DNA from: Rheinheimera pleomorphica
Lineage (GTDB): Bacteria > Pseudomonadota > Gammaproteobacteria > Enterobacterales > Alteromonadaceae
DNA: 64,000 nt
NCBI RefSeq assembly: GCF_011634895.1
Contig: NZ_SIRR01000003.1
Location: 496,001-560,000, forward strand
Direction of reading: 5' to 3'
Position 1 is the stretch's first letter. Each line of letters opens with the position of its first letter. The position numbers and the translations under genes were made by a program. Of this stretch, positions 1 to 8,841 are shown piece by piece. The notes under the pieces were generated by a model. It was not told the origin of the DNA, searched no databases, and saw only the letters and a program-made list of their open reading frames with translations.

Positions 1-227
1 CAGGCATTTTCTCTATTGGTCAGCTCGAAGACGCACAAATGGCGCATATGCTGGCCTCTTACTGTCCGAATGTGTTATTCCCTTATGCACGTGAAGCGGT
101 GTCTAACCTGGTTAACCGTGGCACTTTCCCGCAGCTGAACTTAGCGCCGGTAAATTTTGACGCCTTGTTTGCCCAATATGTGCAGCAGCGTCAGGCTGAA
201 GCTCAAGGCACACGGGCAGACGCTTAA
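1..227 (+). CDS. secB: Protein-export chaperone SecB (3' end only)
   Basis: The window opens inside this gene; the first full codon is at base 3 and the stop is TAA at 225-227. SecB is a cytosolic tetramer that keeps secretory precursors unfolded and passes them to SecA. The visible 74 residues carry the family's C-terminal half, including the run [20 protein letters not shown] followed by [24 protein letters not shown], which I recognise from SecB. The tail is short and acidic/polar. gpsA follows after 3 bases, the arrangement known from E. coli secB-gpsA, so the two are almost certainly cotranscribed. Identity is secure; the N-terminal half lies outside the window. Confidence 0.95.
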   Translation, partial: GIFSIGQLEDAQMAHMLASYCPNVLFPYAREAVSNLVNRGTFPQLNLAPVNFDALFAQYVQQRQAEAQGTRADA

Positions 228-230
228 GCG

Positions 231-1238
231 ATGCAGCCTTCAGCTATAGCGGTGTTAGGGGCGGGCTCTTACGGCACCGCTCTGGCTATTTGTCTGGCCC
301 GTAACGGCAATACAATCAGCCTGTGGGGCCGCAGCAGTGAAGATATGGCGCAGATGGCAAAACTGCGTCTGAATCAGAAGTACTTACCCGATATTCGCCT
401 GCCCGATACGTTGCAGCTCAGTGCCGATTTAGCCGAAACTGTCGCCAGCAGCCGGGATATACTGTTGGTGGTGCCCAGTCATGCGTTTGCCGACACCTTG
501 CGCCAGATTAAGCCATTACTCAAACCGGACGCCCGGGTAGCCTGGGCTACTAAAGGGCTTGAGCCGGAAACGGGTCGTTTGCTACAGGATGTGGCGCGTG
601 ACATTCTGGGGGAGCAAGTGTCACTGGCGGTATTGTCGGGGCCGACCTTTGCCAAAGAAATGGCAATGGGCATGCCAACAGCCATCTCATTATCGTCAAC
701 CGATGCAGACTTTATTACCCAGTTATCTGATTTGCTGCATTGCGCCAAGAGTTTTCGTGTTTATACCAATCCCGATTTTATTGGTGTGCAACTTGGTGGT
801 GCGGTAAAAAACGTTATTGCCATTGGTGCCGGTATGGCCGATGGTATCGGTTTTGGTGCCAATGCCCGTACGGCGTTAATTACGCGTGGTTTAACCGAAA
901 TGTGCCGGCTGGGTTGTGCGCTTGGTGCCAAAAAAGACACTTTTATGGGCATGGCAGGGCTGGGCGATTTAGTGCTGACTTGCACCGATAACCAATCACG
1001 TAACCGGCGCTTTGGTTTATTGTTAGGCCAGGGTAAACCGGTTGACGAGGCAATGCAGAGTATTGGTCAGGTGGTTGAAGGCTACCGCAATGCCAAAGAG
1101 GTATTTAATCTGGCGCAACGTGTTGGTGTCGAGATGCCTATCACCGAACAAATTTATCAGGTGTTGTATCAGGGCAAGGATGTGAAGTTAGCCGCCTTGG
1201 ATTTACTCGGCCGCGAAAAACGCGACGAAGTCAGCTAA
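231..1238 (+). CDS. gpsA: Glycerol-3-phosphate dehydrogenase [NAD(P)+]
   Basis: GpsA reduces dihydroxyacetone phosphate to sn-glycerol 3-phosphate in the cytosol, the entry step of phospholipid synthesis. The 335-residue product has the usual family length. The Rossmann nucleotide loop GAGSYG is at residues 10-15, the SGPTFAKE segment at 136-143, and the catalytic-region lysine in [11 protein letters not shown] at about residue 193. ATG is 3 bases after the secB stop. The 3' end overlaps the end of the convergent GGDEF/EAL gene by 8 bases. Nothing looks damaged. Confidence 0.97.
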   Translation: MQPSAIAVLGAGSYGTALAICLARNGNTISLWGRSSEDMAQMAKLRLNQKYLPDIRLPDTLQLSADLAETVASSRDILLVVPSHAFADTLRQIKPLLKPDARVAWATKGLEPETGRLLQDVARDILGEQVSLAVLSGPTFAKEMAMGMPTAISLSSTDADFITQLSDLLHCAKSFRVYTNPDFIGVQLGGAVKNVIAIGAGMADGIGFGANARTALITRGLTEMCRLGCALGAKKDTFMGMAGLGDLVLTCTDNQSRNRRFGLLLGQGKPVDEAMQSIGQVVEGYRNAKEVFNLAQRVGVEMPITEQIYQVLYQGKDVKLAALDLLGREKRDEVS

Positions 1239-3093
1239 CCTGCTTACGTACTAACTTGTTCTCTTTTGCCAGCAACAGTGGGATCTCTGTTGCTGGCAAA
1301 GCTTTACTAAACAGATGGCCTTGTAAAATATCGCAGCCCATCACATGCAGCAGGTAAGCCTGCATCTCGTTTTCAATACCACTGGCAATAACATCTAGCT
1401 GCAGATAGGATGCCAGCCGGATCAAACTGGCCGTTATGTTGCGCTGCTGTTCATTATTTTCCATGCCCTTAATGTATTCCGGGGCAATTTTCAGGTTGTG
1501 TAGTGGGTGCTTTCTCAGTGCTGCCAGTGAAGAGACGCCAGCACCAAAATTGTCCAGTGTCAGATGAAAGCCCAAGGTGTGCAGTTGTTGCAGGCAATCA
1601 GCGACCTGACTGCTGTCATCTAATAAAATATCTTCAGGTAGTTCGAGTTCGAAATGCTCAGCTGTTAAGCCGCTGTGCCGTAATTGTGTGGTTAAATAAG
1701 CAATAAAATCGTGCTGGCGTACGCTAAGCGTGGCAACATTAAGTGAAATACGGCCACGACTGACTCCGGTGTGCTGCCACTGCAGTAGCTGTTCACAACT
1801 TTTTTGAAATACCAGCCGATCCAGCTGAATGAGCAGCCCGGTTTCATCCGCCAGCGCCAGAAAATGTTGCGGTAAGATGATGCCTCGGCGCGGGTTATGC
1901 CAGCGTAGCAGGGCTTCATAGCCAATAATACGATTACTGCCAATGCTAAAACGTGGTTGGTAATACAATTCAAATTCATCGTTAGACAGGGCGTTGTTCA
2001 GTTCACTTTCCAGCGCCAGATACTCCGGGCCGCGTTGTTGCAGGCGGCTGTTAGCAAATACCAGATTACTGTGACCAAGGCGGACAGCCTGCTGCAGCGC
2101 TGTGCTGGCAGCAAAGATTAATTCAGCCGGGTGCTGCGCATCCAACGGATACAGGCTGATGCCTATCTGCGTGTGCAGTGACACGTTCAGTTTGCTCCTG
2201 GCGATATCGGTCAGGCTTAATAGCTTATGTGCCAGCCGGTTTACGTCGATCCCGGCCTGCTGTTGACATAAATGATGCGGCACCAGAAGGGCCAGGGTGT
2301 CATTGCTGTAGCGAGCCAGTATATATTCTGGCCCGGCTAGCTGCTGCATGGCGTGGCTTAAATCGGCAAGGCTATGTTGCAGGGTGGCGCCCGGTTTGGC
2401 TATATCAGCACCGAGCAACTGACTAAATTTTACCAGCAGCAAGGCAAACTTAGGCTGACTGGCAGTACTCAGCTGAATAAAGCTTTGCAGGTATTCTGTT
2501 AACACGGCCCGGCTAAGTAATCCAGTCTGAGGATCCCGGATGTAATTCTGTGCGGCCTGCTGTTGCCGTTGAGTCAGGCTATCGATGGCACGCCCTAGCA
2601 GCAAATACTGCCTGGGAGTTTCTGCCAATCGGGTTAAGCTGATTGACAGCGCTAACCTATCGCCGTCAGTGGTTTGCAGCCAGGCATCACCTTGCCAGTT
2701 ATCTGCCAGTTCAAGTTGGGGTAACAATAATTGTTGGCTGTGTTGCTCCAGGTAAAAAGCCAAAGGGCCCGATACATCGCTGACCAACGCAGAAAGGCTG
2801 GGGTTAACGTAAACCGGGTTTAGCCTGGCATCAAGTACAGCAACATAATCAGTAGCCTGTTGTAAAAAGCGTTGCACCTTTTGCTGTTGCTGTAGCAGTT
2901 TATGACTGCGCTTTCGCAATTGCAGAATGTGTAGCAGCAGTAGGGCGGTGATTAACGACAAGACGGCTATTGTCAGCTGCGGCAACCAGCTAAAGCTGCC
3001 GCTGGCAGCGGCACTGGCTGTTAGCGGTAATAAGGCAGAGCAAAGCAGCCAGCGTGACAATGGCATAGTGTCGACATCCTTGTTATCGAGCAA
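1231..3093 (-). CDS. Membrane GGDEF/EAL-domain protein with degenerate active sites
   Basis: A 620-residue protein of the cyclic-di-GMP family. A membrane segment lies near residues 38-58, then a PAS-like stretch (80-160), a GGDEF-like domain (185-345) and an EAL-like domain (360-610). The diguanylate cyclase signature is replaced by YSNDT at 262-266. The EAL motif itself is kept (YEALLRW, 393-395), but DDFG reads DNFG at 514-517 and AEGVE reads ASGIE at 570-574. As I recall phosphodiesterase structures, these changes remove a metal ligand and the general base. It is therefore probably not an active enzyme and may bind cyclic-di-GMP, RNA or a partner instead. The stop overlaps gpsA tail to tail. 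The start chosen is the longest; M10 (MPLSRW) is an alternative. Confidence 0.85.
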   Translation of the reverse strand: MLDNKDVDTMPLSRWLLCSALLPLTASAAASGSFSWLPQLTIAVLSLITALLLLHILQLRKRSHKLLQQQQKVQRFLQQATDYVAVLDARLNPVYVNPSLSALVSDVSGPLAFYLEQHSQQLLLPQLELADNWQGDAWLQTTDGDRLALSISLTRLAETPRQYLLLGRAIDSLTQRQQQAAQNYIRDPQTGLLSRAVLTEYLQSFIQLSTASQPKFALLLVKFSQLLGADIAKPGATLQHSLADLSHAMQQLAGPEYILARYSNDTLALLVPHHLCQQQAGIDVNRLAHKLLSLTDIARSKLNVSLHTQIGISLYPLDAQHPAELIFAASTALQQAVRLGHSNLVFANSRLQQRGPEYLALESELNNALSNDEFELYYQPRFSIGSNRIIGYEALLRWHNPRRGIILPQHFLALADETGLLIQLDRLVFQKSCEQLLQWQHTGVSRGRISLNVATLSVRQHDFIAYLTTQLRHSGLTAEHFELELPEDILLDDSSQVADCLQQLHTLGFHLTLDNFGAGVSSLAALRKHPLHNLKIAPEYIKGMENNEQQRNITASLIRLASYLQLDVIASGIENEMQAYLLHVMGCDILQGHLFSKALPATEIPLLLAKENKLVRKQVS

Positions 3094-3150
3094 AGCGCCA
3101 TTAAATATAGCTGTAGGGTGATTGAATATGCAAATATCGCTAAGCGGATT

Positions 3151-3618
3151 TTATGCCCTGGCGCCGAGATAATCGAGCTGGCGCCATGATTCGTAAACAA
3201 AAACGGCTACCGCATTAGATAAATTCATCGAGCGGCTGTTTGCTGTCATTGGGATCCTGAGCCAATGTTCTGCCGGCAGCTGTTGAAGTACATCCGCTGG
3301 CAAGCCACGGCTTTCCGGGCCAAAGATCAGCGCATCGCCAGCCTGATAACTGACGTCACTGTGCCGGGTATGGCCTTTGGTGGTACAGGCGAACAGGCGT
3401 GCTGGTGCAATCTGGCTAACAAAATGACTAAAACTGGCATGGCGCTGTACCTTCGCAAATTCGTGGTAGTCCAGGCCGGCACGTTTAATGCGTTTGTCGT
3501 CCCAGGCAAAACCCAGCGGTTCGATTAAATGCAGCTGATAGCCGGTATTAGCACATAAACGAATAATATTACCGGTATTCGGTGGAATTTCAGGCTCAAA
3601 CAACACGATATGCAGCAT
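3151..3618 (-). CDS. trmL: tRNA (cytidine/uridine(34)-2'-O)-methyltransferase TrmL
   Basis: TrmL methylates the ribose of the wobble nucleotide of tRNA-Leu isoacceptors, using S-adenosylmethionine bound in a SPOUT knot. The 155-residue product is close to the E. coli length (157). Family blocks are visible in order: [10 protein letters not shown] near residue 17, FGPESRGLP near 98, and the knot segment [20 protein letters not shown] near 121. ATG starts with [16 protein letters not shown], the expected N-terminus. It is a monocistronic-looking gene between the EAL gene and the lysophospholipase, all on the minus strand. Confidence 0.95.
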   Translation of the reverse strand: MLHIVLFEPEIPPNTGNIIRLCANTGYQLHLIEPLGFAWDDKRIKRAGLDYHEFAKVQRHASFSHFVSQIAPARLFACTTKGHTRHSDVSYQAGDALIFGPESRGLPADVLQQLPAEHWLRIPMTANSRSMNLSNAVAVFVYESWRQLDYLGARA

Positions 3619-3656
3619 AATCTACTCCGGATTTGACAGCCGCCAAGTGTAACAAA

Positions 3657-4667
3657 TCAGTGGCTATCTGGCAGCTGTCTTAAAAACACATTGATGGCGT
3701 TGACGGCTTGTTGTCTTAGGGCGTCAGTTTCCATAAATATCTCGTGCCTGGCGTGTGGCAACACGACTTTTTGGTGTAGCAGCTGAGTAGGCAGCTGCGC
3801 AAACCACTGGTTTTGGCCATGGTTACTGACGACTTTATCGGCAGCAGCCTGCAGTAGCAGCACCGGCAGCGGCCAGTTGGCAGCTTCAGCCTGTATCGTG
3901 CGCATTGCTCTGATGGCAGCCTGCACCCAATATGTCGTGACGCCACCAAGCCGGGCTTTAGGGTGCTCACGGTATAACTGATGCAGCCAGTGGTAGCGCT
4001 CAATGCTGCTGGTTAGTGGGTTATTGGCGAACGCTTTTTCGCGGTAGTTACTTTGCCCGGGAAAGTACCATGGCACCGGGCTTAAGCGGCGGTTAACGGC
4101 GCCAAATGCCAACGCCAGGGCTTCGGCCAGCGTTGTCGGTACCAGCCCGGTATAGATACCAAACATTGGCGAGGCAAAAATCGCCGCGCTAAAAGGATGG
4201 CAGTAGTGCTGAATATAGCCGGCCAGAATGGCACAGCCCATCGAATGGCCTAATGCCAGATACTGCTGGTGCGCGGATGGCTGTACTATAGTGCGGACAA
4301 ACAGATCCATATCCTGGTGATACAGCGCGAAATCAGCTACATAGCCTTTATCCGGGTTATCCAGCTCGCGGCCTGACAACCCCTGGCCACGATGATCAAG
4401 CAAAAACACGCTGTAGCCGGCGTGTACCAGTTCATAGCATAACTCGGCGTATTTAACCGCCATTTCCATGCGGCCACTGCTGATAACGACAGCCTGTTTA
4501 GCGCCCGGTGTCAGGTGCGCATAATAAGACAGTGGCAGTTTGCCGCTGCCGTTTAACACGCCACATTGCATGGCCTGCCAGAAAGGTTTTAACCGGGTAG
4601 GCCAGTCTGCCGCCAGGCTGGCAGCATTGCCCAGAGCGGTGATGGCAGGAAAAGTGGTTGTGTTCAA
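3657..4667 (-). CDS. pldB: Lysophospholipase L2-type alpha/beta hydrolase
   Basis: PldB hydrolyses lysophospholipids at the inner membrane. The catalytic triad is visible: nucleophile serine in GHSMGC, aspartate in the segment LLQAAADKVV, histidine in PHARHEIFME. RMEMAVKYAEL and DHRGQGLSGR match E. coli PldB blocks. An open frame extends up to 4907, but that part lies inside cpxA. I chose TTG at 4667: it gives 336 residues (E. coli 340), preserves the family's N-terminal stretch before the first ATG (which would cut about 35 residues), and has a GGA eight bases upstream. The gap to cpxA is 28 bases, so it is likely the last gene of a cpxRA-pldB run. The start is an inference; the function is solid at family level. 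Confidence 0.85.
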   Translation of the reverse strand: MNTTTFPAITALGNAASLAADWPTRLKPFWQAMQCGVLNGSGKLPLSYYAHLTPGAKQAVVISSGRMEMAVKYAELCYELVHAGYSVFLLDHRGQGLSGRELDNPDKGYVADFALYHQDMDLFVRTIVQPSAHQQYLALGHSMGCAILAGYIQHYCHPFSAAIFASPMFGIYTGLVPTTLAEALALAFGAVNRRLSPVPWYFPGQSNYREKAFANNPLTSSIERYHWLHQLYREHPKARLGGVTTYWVQAAIRAMRTIQAEAANWPLPVLLLQAAADKVVSNHGQNQWFAQLPTQLLHQKVVLPHARHEIFMETDALRQQAVNAINVFLRQLPDSH

Positions 4668-4695
4668 TATGTCGATCCGAAGGACAAATCTGGCC

Positions 4696-6060
4696 TTAGT
4701 GTAACGGTAACTGTAGGCGGATACAAAGCCCACCGCTGTGCTGATTGCTGGCGCTGACCTGACCACCATGCTGGCGAATGATTTGGGCAACAATTGCCAG
4801 GCCCAGCCCGGTGCCGCCAGTGCTGCTATTGCGGCTGCTGGAGGTGCGGTAGAACGGTTCGAATATGGCACTGAGCTGATCGGGGGCGATGCCCGGGCCC
4901 TGATCACATATTGTCAGTAACAGTTGCTGTTGCTGCACTTGCAACTGACAGCTGATTTCACTGTGACAAGGACCGTATTTAATGGCATTACGCAGGATAT
5001 TTTCAATGGCCCGCGCTAACAAACGGCTATCAGCATTAATCAGCAATTGCTCAGGCGCGCTAAGCGTGATCTGCTGTTGTCTGGCATCGGCCTCTACCTG
5101 ATTTACGTCGATAATTTCAGTGAGTAAGCCTGTTAAATCAAACTGTTGCTGTTCGAGCTGGTACTGGCCGGCATCCAGCTTGCTGAAGGTTAGCAGTTCA
5201 TCGAGCATGGCATCCAACCGGTCAAGCTCTTGTTTCAACCTGGGCACTTGTTCCAGGGTTTGCTGGCGCTCGGTTAACCCCAGCGCCAGTTGCGCCCGCG
5301 CCAGTGGTGAGCGCAGTTCATGGGAGATATCGCGCAGCAGCCGCTGCTGATTGGTTAGCAGGGCACTGATCCGCTCTGCCATAGTGTTAAAACTGTGGCC
5401 CAGCTGGCCCAGTTCGTCCTGACGTTTAATCAGCCGTGTGACCCGGCTTTGCAGCTGGCCATCGGCAAACTGCAGATTGCGTTGCAGTAATTCGCGCAGT
5501 GGCCGTGAAATAGACAACGCCAGAATTAAACTGGCCACAGCCGAAATAACTAAGGTAAACAGCAGCAATACTTGCTGTGGTATCGCACTTAAACGCCACC
5601 AGGGCTGAGGTGGACGTTGACGCTGCTGATACAAGGCTAATGTGTCTTCGCCGATGCGCAGTACAAAGGGCCCGGCCAGTGAGATATGGTGGTGTTTAAG
5701 CCAGCGGGGGCGTGACAGTTGAGACAGCTCAGTCAGCCAGTGTGGGTCAAAATCACGTGGTAACAGGTCTGGTGTCAGTATGCTGTTGTTGCCGGTGTCG
5801 ACGACCAGCCAACGCCGGGGATTATCCTGTTGCAGTCTGGCCAACAGTGTTGCTGTGCTGTCGCTGTCGGCAAAGCGCTGCAGTTGCTGCTGTAATTGCT
5901 GGCTGATACTGTTCGGCAGACGGCGGATTTCGGTTTGCTCGGTCAGCGCCCGCGACAGCGCCAGCGTGGCGAACACGGCGCTAAGTAACACCAACCAGAA
6001 CCAGAGAAAAATTCTGCCGGCCAGATAATGAAACGGGTTCAACCGCGCCAGGGCTTTCAT
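4696..6060 (-). CDS. cpxA: Envelope-stress sensor histidine kinase CpxA
   Basis: An inner-membrane sensor kinase that detects misfolded periplasmic protein and phosphorylates CpxR. The 454 residues show a first membrane helix at about 16-36, a periplasmic sensor of roughly 120 residues, a second helix at 162-184, HAMP to about 237, the phospho-acceptor His247 in RDISHELRSPLARAQ, and an ATPase domain with NAIKYG, DQGPGI and GGTGLGLAI. Its ATG overlaps the cpxR stop by 4 bases, so translation is coupled. The divergent cpxP-like gene supports Cpx rather than another OmpR-type pair. Its 3' end lies 28 bases before pldB. Confidence 0.92.
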   Translation of the reverse strand: MKALARLNPFHYLAGRIFLWFWLVLLSAVFATLALSRALTEQTEIRRLPNSISQQLQQQLQRFADSDSTATLLARLQQDNPRRWLVVDTGNNSILTPDLLPRDFDPHWLTELSQLSRPRWLKHHHISLAGPFVLRIGEDTLALYQQRQRPPQPWWRLSAIPQQVLLLFTLVISAVASLILALSISRPLRELLQRNLQFADGQLQSRVTRLIKRQDELGQLGHSFNTMAERISALLTNQQRLLRDISHELRSPLARAQLALGLTERQQTLEQVPRLKQELDRLDAMLDELLTFSKLDAGQYQLEQQQFDLTGLLTEIIDVNQVEADARQQQITLSAPEQLLINADSRLLARAIENILRNAIKYGPCHSEISCQLQVQQQQLLLTICDQGPGIAPDQLSAIFEPFYRTSSSRNSSTGGTGLGLAIVAQIIRQHGGQVSASNQHSGGLCIRLQLPLH

Positions 6061-6758
6061 TGGTCAGCTGCCAAAAATAAGTAACCACTGCCGCGTAAGG
6101 TCTGTATTTTTTCATCACTGGCAAAGGGCGCAATTTTTTTGCGGATATTGCTAATGTGCATATCCAGGCTGCGGTCATACATTTGCAGGCGTTTGCCCAG
6201 CACGTCGCGGCTTAATTCATCTTTGCTGATCACTTCACCGGCCCGGCGCATTAAACATTCCAACAGCTGAAATTCGGTAGCAGTGAGGTTAATAGCGTTG
6301 CCGTGGCAACTGAGCTGGCGATTATGTGGATTAAGCAGTAAACCATTGCGTTCAATTACGCTACCTCGTGCGCTGTGCGGTGCACGCAGCAGCTCTACCC
6401 GGCGTAATATCGCCTTGATGCGTGCTACCAGCTCGCGCGGATTAAACGGTTTGGCCAGGTAATCGTCGGCACCCAATTCCAGCCCGACAATGCGGTCAAC
6501 ATCATCACCACGGGCGGTCAGCATCAATACCGGACAATAGTGCTCAGTACGCAGCGTCCTGAGCACCGTTAAGCCGTCTATGCCCGGTAGCATAATATCC
6601 AGTAGTATCAGGTCAAAGTCACCGCTTTGGGCCAGTGCAAGCCCTTGTCGACCGTCATGGGCTGCGCTGAACTGATAACCGTCCAGCGCCAGATATTCCG
6701 CTACCAGCTCACATAAGCCAGTGTCATCATCTATCATCAGAATTGCAGGCATAGCCAC
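6057..6758 (-). CDS. cpxR: Response regulator CpxR
   Basis: An OmpR-family DNA-binding regulator of 233 residues. The receiver domain holds the acidic pocket MIDDD (8-12), phospho-acceptor Asp54 in ILLDIMLPG, the switch TARGD and the lysine in AKPFNP. A winged-helix domain follows from about residue 130, ending in TLRGSGYLF. It is the first gene of cpxR-cpxA, overlapping cpxA by 4 bases. The divergent promoter region contains two TTTAC-N5/6-TTTAC-type boxes (CpxR boxes read on the minus strand), consistent with autoregulation. A small spacer gene is not present between it and the cpxP-like gene. Confidence 0.93.
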   Translation of the reverse strand: MAMPAILMIDDDTGLCELVAEYLALDGYQFSAAHDGRQGLALAQSGDFDLILLDIMLPGIDGLTVLRTLRTEHYCPVLMLTARGDDVDRIVGLELGADDYLAKPFNPRELVARIKAILRRVELLRAPHSARGSVIERNGLLLNPHNRQLSCHGNAINLTATEFQLLECLMRRAGEVISKDELSRDVLGKRLQMYDRSLDMHISNIRKKIAPFASDEKIQTLRGSGYLFLAADQ

Positions 6759-6777
6759 TCCTTATTACTCAGCAGAG

Positions 6778-6792
6778 TTTACCTAATCTTAC
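6778..6792 (-). promoter_or_regulatory. Candidate CpxR box 1
   Basis: Read on the minus strand the sequence is GTAAG-ATTAG-GTAAA, one mismatch from the CpxR consensus GTAAA-N5-GTAAA. It lies in the cpxR/cpxP-like intergenic region, 20 bases upstream of the cpxR start codon. Confidence 0.65.
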
Positions 6793-6808
6793 GCTGCAGC
6801 CCTATATC

Positions 6809-6824
6809 TTTACCGAATCTTTAC
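6809..6824 (-). promoter_or_regulatory. Candidate CpxR box 2
   Basis: On the minus strand: GTAAA-GATTCG-GTAAA, two perfect half-sites with a 6-base spacer (published spacers vary around 5). The box lies 31 bases from box 1, about three helical turns, and 68 bases before the cpxP-like start codon, a position suited to activating that gene. Confidence 0.65.
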
Positions 6825-6892
6825 CCGGCCTTTGCGCTGCTTTGCATTGGCTGTTTTATGCTTAACCTGTCTTAACCACAGGAGCAGAACCG

Positions 6893-7378
6893 ATGAAAGC
6901 AACGACATTGATTATTGCATTAAGCCTACTGACGGCCAGCAGTGTGTCAGGTATGGTGCTGGCGCATCAGTACCATCAAGAGGGTAGCCGCCATGAGCGG
7001 GGCATGCAGCACCAGCACAGCAGGCAATTTCCGCTGCAGCGCGCCTTGGCATCATTAGCCCTAACAGAGGAGCAGCAGGCACAAATACAGCAACTGATGC
7101 AGCAACATCGCGCCACAAAAGGCACCTGGCAGCGCGATAACAGCGTGCGGCAGCAACTTGATGCGCTGCTGGCTGCCGACAGTTTTGATGAGGTAAGCGC
7201 CCGTCAATTATTGCAGCAGCAACAACAGCAGCGGTTGGAGCAGCGCCTGGTTCAGTTAAAATTACGCCATGAAATGCTGCAGGTATTAACTGCTGAGCAA
7301 CGCGTGCAATTAGCAGAAAAGCAGCGCGAAAAGTGGCAAAGGTGGCAACATAAAAAGCAGCAGCGCGACAATAGCTGA
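6893..7378 (+). CDS. cpxP: CpxP/Spy-like periplasmic stress protein
   Basis: CpxP and Spy are small helical periplasmic proteins; CpxP inhibits CpxA and acts as a chaperone adaptor. The 161-residue product starts with a signal peptide (about residues 1-24, cleavage after VLAHQ-type sequence not certain), then has the paired LTxxQ signature of the family: LTEEQQAQIQQL near residue 56 and LTAEQRVQL near 136. It is strikingly rich in Gln, His and Arg. AGGAG sits 8 bases before ATG. Divergent orientation to cpxR with two CpxR-box candidates between them is the classic cpxP arrangement, so I assign the symbol on family plus context. Spy/ZraP cannot be excluded by sequence alone. Confidence 0.75.
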   Translation: MKATTLIIALSLLTASSVSGMVLAHQYHQEGSRHERGMQHQHSRQFPLQRALASLALTEEQQAQIQQLMQQHRATKGTWQRDNSVRQQLDALLAADSFDEVSARQLLQQQQQQRLEQRLVQLKLRHEMLQVLTAEQRVQLAEKQREKWQRWQHKKQQRDNS

Positions 7379-7405
7379 GCCGCTATTTGGCAGCAGCGGC
7401 GTAAC

Positions 7406-7423
7406 AGCGGGCTTTGGCCCGCT
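7406..7423. other. Hairpin between convergent cpxP-like gene and glnG
   Basis: A perfect 7-bp stem AGCGGGC / GCCCGCT around TTTG lies between the two convergent stops. No T-tract follows on either strand, so a simple intrinsic terminator is not supported, although its position suits one. Confidence 0.4.
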
Positions 7424-7427
7424 GATA

Positions 7428-8837
7428 CTATTCCAAATCCAGTTCTTTTAGTTTGCGGGTCAGGGTATTACGGCCCCAGCCAAGGCGCCTTGCCGCTTCC
7501 TGTTTGTGGCCATGGGTAAACTGTAATGCTTGTTGCAATACCGTGCGTTCGAACTCAGGTCCGGCTTCAGCCAGAATATTTTCCGCCCCGGCATTAAGTT
7601 TACTGCTAATCCAGCTAGCCAGTAGCTCTTGCCAGCTGCCAGATTGGCCGTTCACCTGCGCCGTAGTCGTTTTCGCTGGCGTGGTCAGTTCAGGCGGCAG
7701 ATCGGCAACAACGATATGTTTGCCACTGGCCATGACGGTTAACCAACGACAGGTGTTTTCCAACTGACGCACATTGCCTGGCCAGTCAAGCTGGCTTAAA
7801 AACTGCTCGGCTTCTTTGGTCAGCGTTTTCGCCTCAACATTCAGCTCTTTGGCCGCCTGCTGTAAAAAGTGCTGTGCTAACCTGGCAATATCCTGTTTGC
7901 GCTCACGCAGCTGGGGTAAATGCACACGGATCACATTTAAGCGATGAAACAAGTCCTCACGAAACTTGCCTTCACTCACCAGTTGCTCAAGATTCTGGTG
8001 GGTTGCGGCGATAATGCGAACATCGACGCCTATCGCCTGATGGCCGCCCACGCGGTAGAACTGGCCATCCGCCAGCACACGCAACAGCCGGGTTTGCACA
8101 TCCAGTGGCATATCACCGATTTCATCCAAAAACAGCGTGCCGCCATCGGCTTGTTCAAAGCGGCCTTTGCGCAGGTTGTTAGCACCGGTAAAGGCGCCTT
8201 TTTCATGGCCAAACAACTCCGACTCAATTAAATCTTTTGGAATTGCGGCCATATTCAGCGCAATAAAAGGCTGTTCTGCACGTGGGCTGTGTTTATGTAA
8301 TGCTCTGGCCACCAGTTCTTTACCGGTACCGGACTGGCCGTTAATTAACACGCTGATGCTGGAGCGGGCTAAGCGCCCGATAGCGCGAAAGACTTCCTGC
8401 ATGGCCGGCGCTTCACCGATAATTTCCGGCGATAGCACAGTGGCCGCAGCTTTGTGCTTTGGCTGTCGGGCTTTGGCATGATCCAGCGCCCGGCTAATGA
8501 GCGCCACCGCTTCGTTTACATCAAAAGGTTTGGGCAGGTATTCAAAAGCGCCGCGTTTAAACGCATTAACAGCACTGTCTAAATCAGAATGCGCTGTCAT
8601 GATAATAACCGGCAGCTCCGGCGCCAGCTCCTGCAGCCGGCTTAACAACGCCATGCCATCGGTGCCGGGCATGCGGATATCCGATACCACCACTGCAGGT
8701 TGATCATATTCCAGCCGCTGTAGCATTAAATCGGCTGAGGCGTAGCTTTCACACAAAATATCCGCCCGGGCCAGGGCTTTCTCCAGAACCCAGCGGATAG
8801 AATTATCGTCATCAATAATCCACACGGTATGACTCAT
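7428..8837 (-). CDS. glnG: Nitrogen regulator NtrC (sigma-54 activator)
   Basis: NtrC, when phosphorylated by NtrB under nitrogen limitation, binds enhancers and drives sigma-54 promoters such as glnA. From the chosen start (MSHTVWIIDDD) the protein has 469 residues, matching E. coli. Domains: receiver with phospho-acceptor Asp53; AAA+ domain with Walker A GQSGTGKE and the sigma-54 contact loop GAFTGA; C-terminal Fis-type helix-turn-helix (EAARRLGWGRNTLTRKLKEL). An in-frame ATG 24 bases further upstream would overlap glnL and lacks family support; AAGGA stands 8 bases before 8837. It follows glnL after 4 bases. Confidence 0.96.
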   Translation of the reverse strand: MSHTVWIIDDDNSIRWVLEKALARADILCESYASADLMLQRLEYDQPAVVVSDIRMPGTDGMALLSRLQELAPELPVIIMTAHSDLDSAVNAFKRGAFEYLPKPFDVNEAVALISRALDHAKARQPKHKAAATVLSPEIIGEAPAMQEVFRAIGRLARSSISVLINGQSGTGKELVARALHKHSPRAEQPFIALNMAAIPKDLIESELFGHEKGAFTGANNLRKGRFEQADGGTLFLDEIGDMPLDVQTRLLRVLADGQFYRVGGHQAIGVDVRIIAATHQNLEQLVSEGKFREDLFHRLNVIRVHLPQLRERKQDIARLAQHFLQQAAKELNVEAKTLTKEAEQFLSQLDWPGNVRQLENTCRWLTVMASGKHIVVADLPPELTTPAKTTTAQVNGQSGSWQELLASWISSKLNAGAENILAEAGPEFERTVLQQALQFTHGHKQEAARRLGWGRNTLTRKLKELDLE

Positions 8838-8841
8838 TCGT

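Noticed and set aside
4668-4907. Extension of the lysophospholipase frame to 4907
   Set aside because: It overlaps the conserved ATPase domain of cpxA and has no PldB similarity; TTG 4667 gives the family length.
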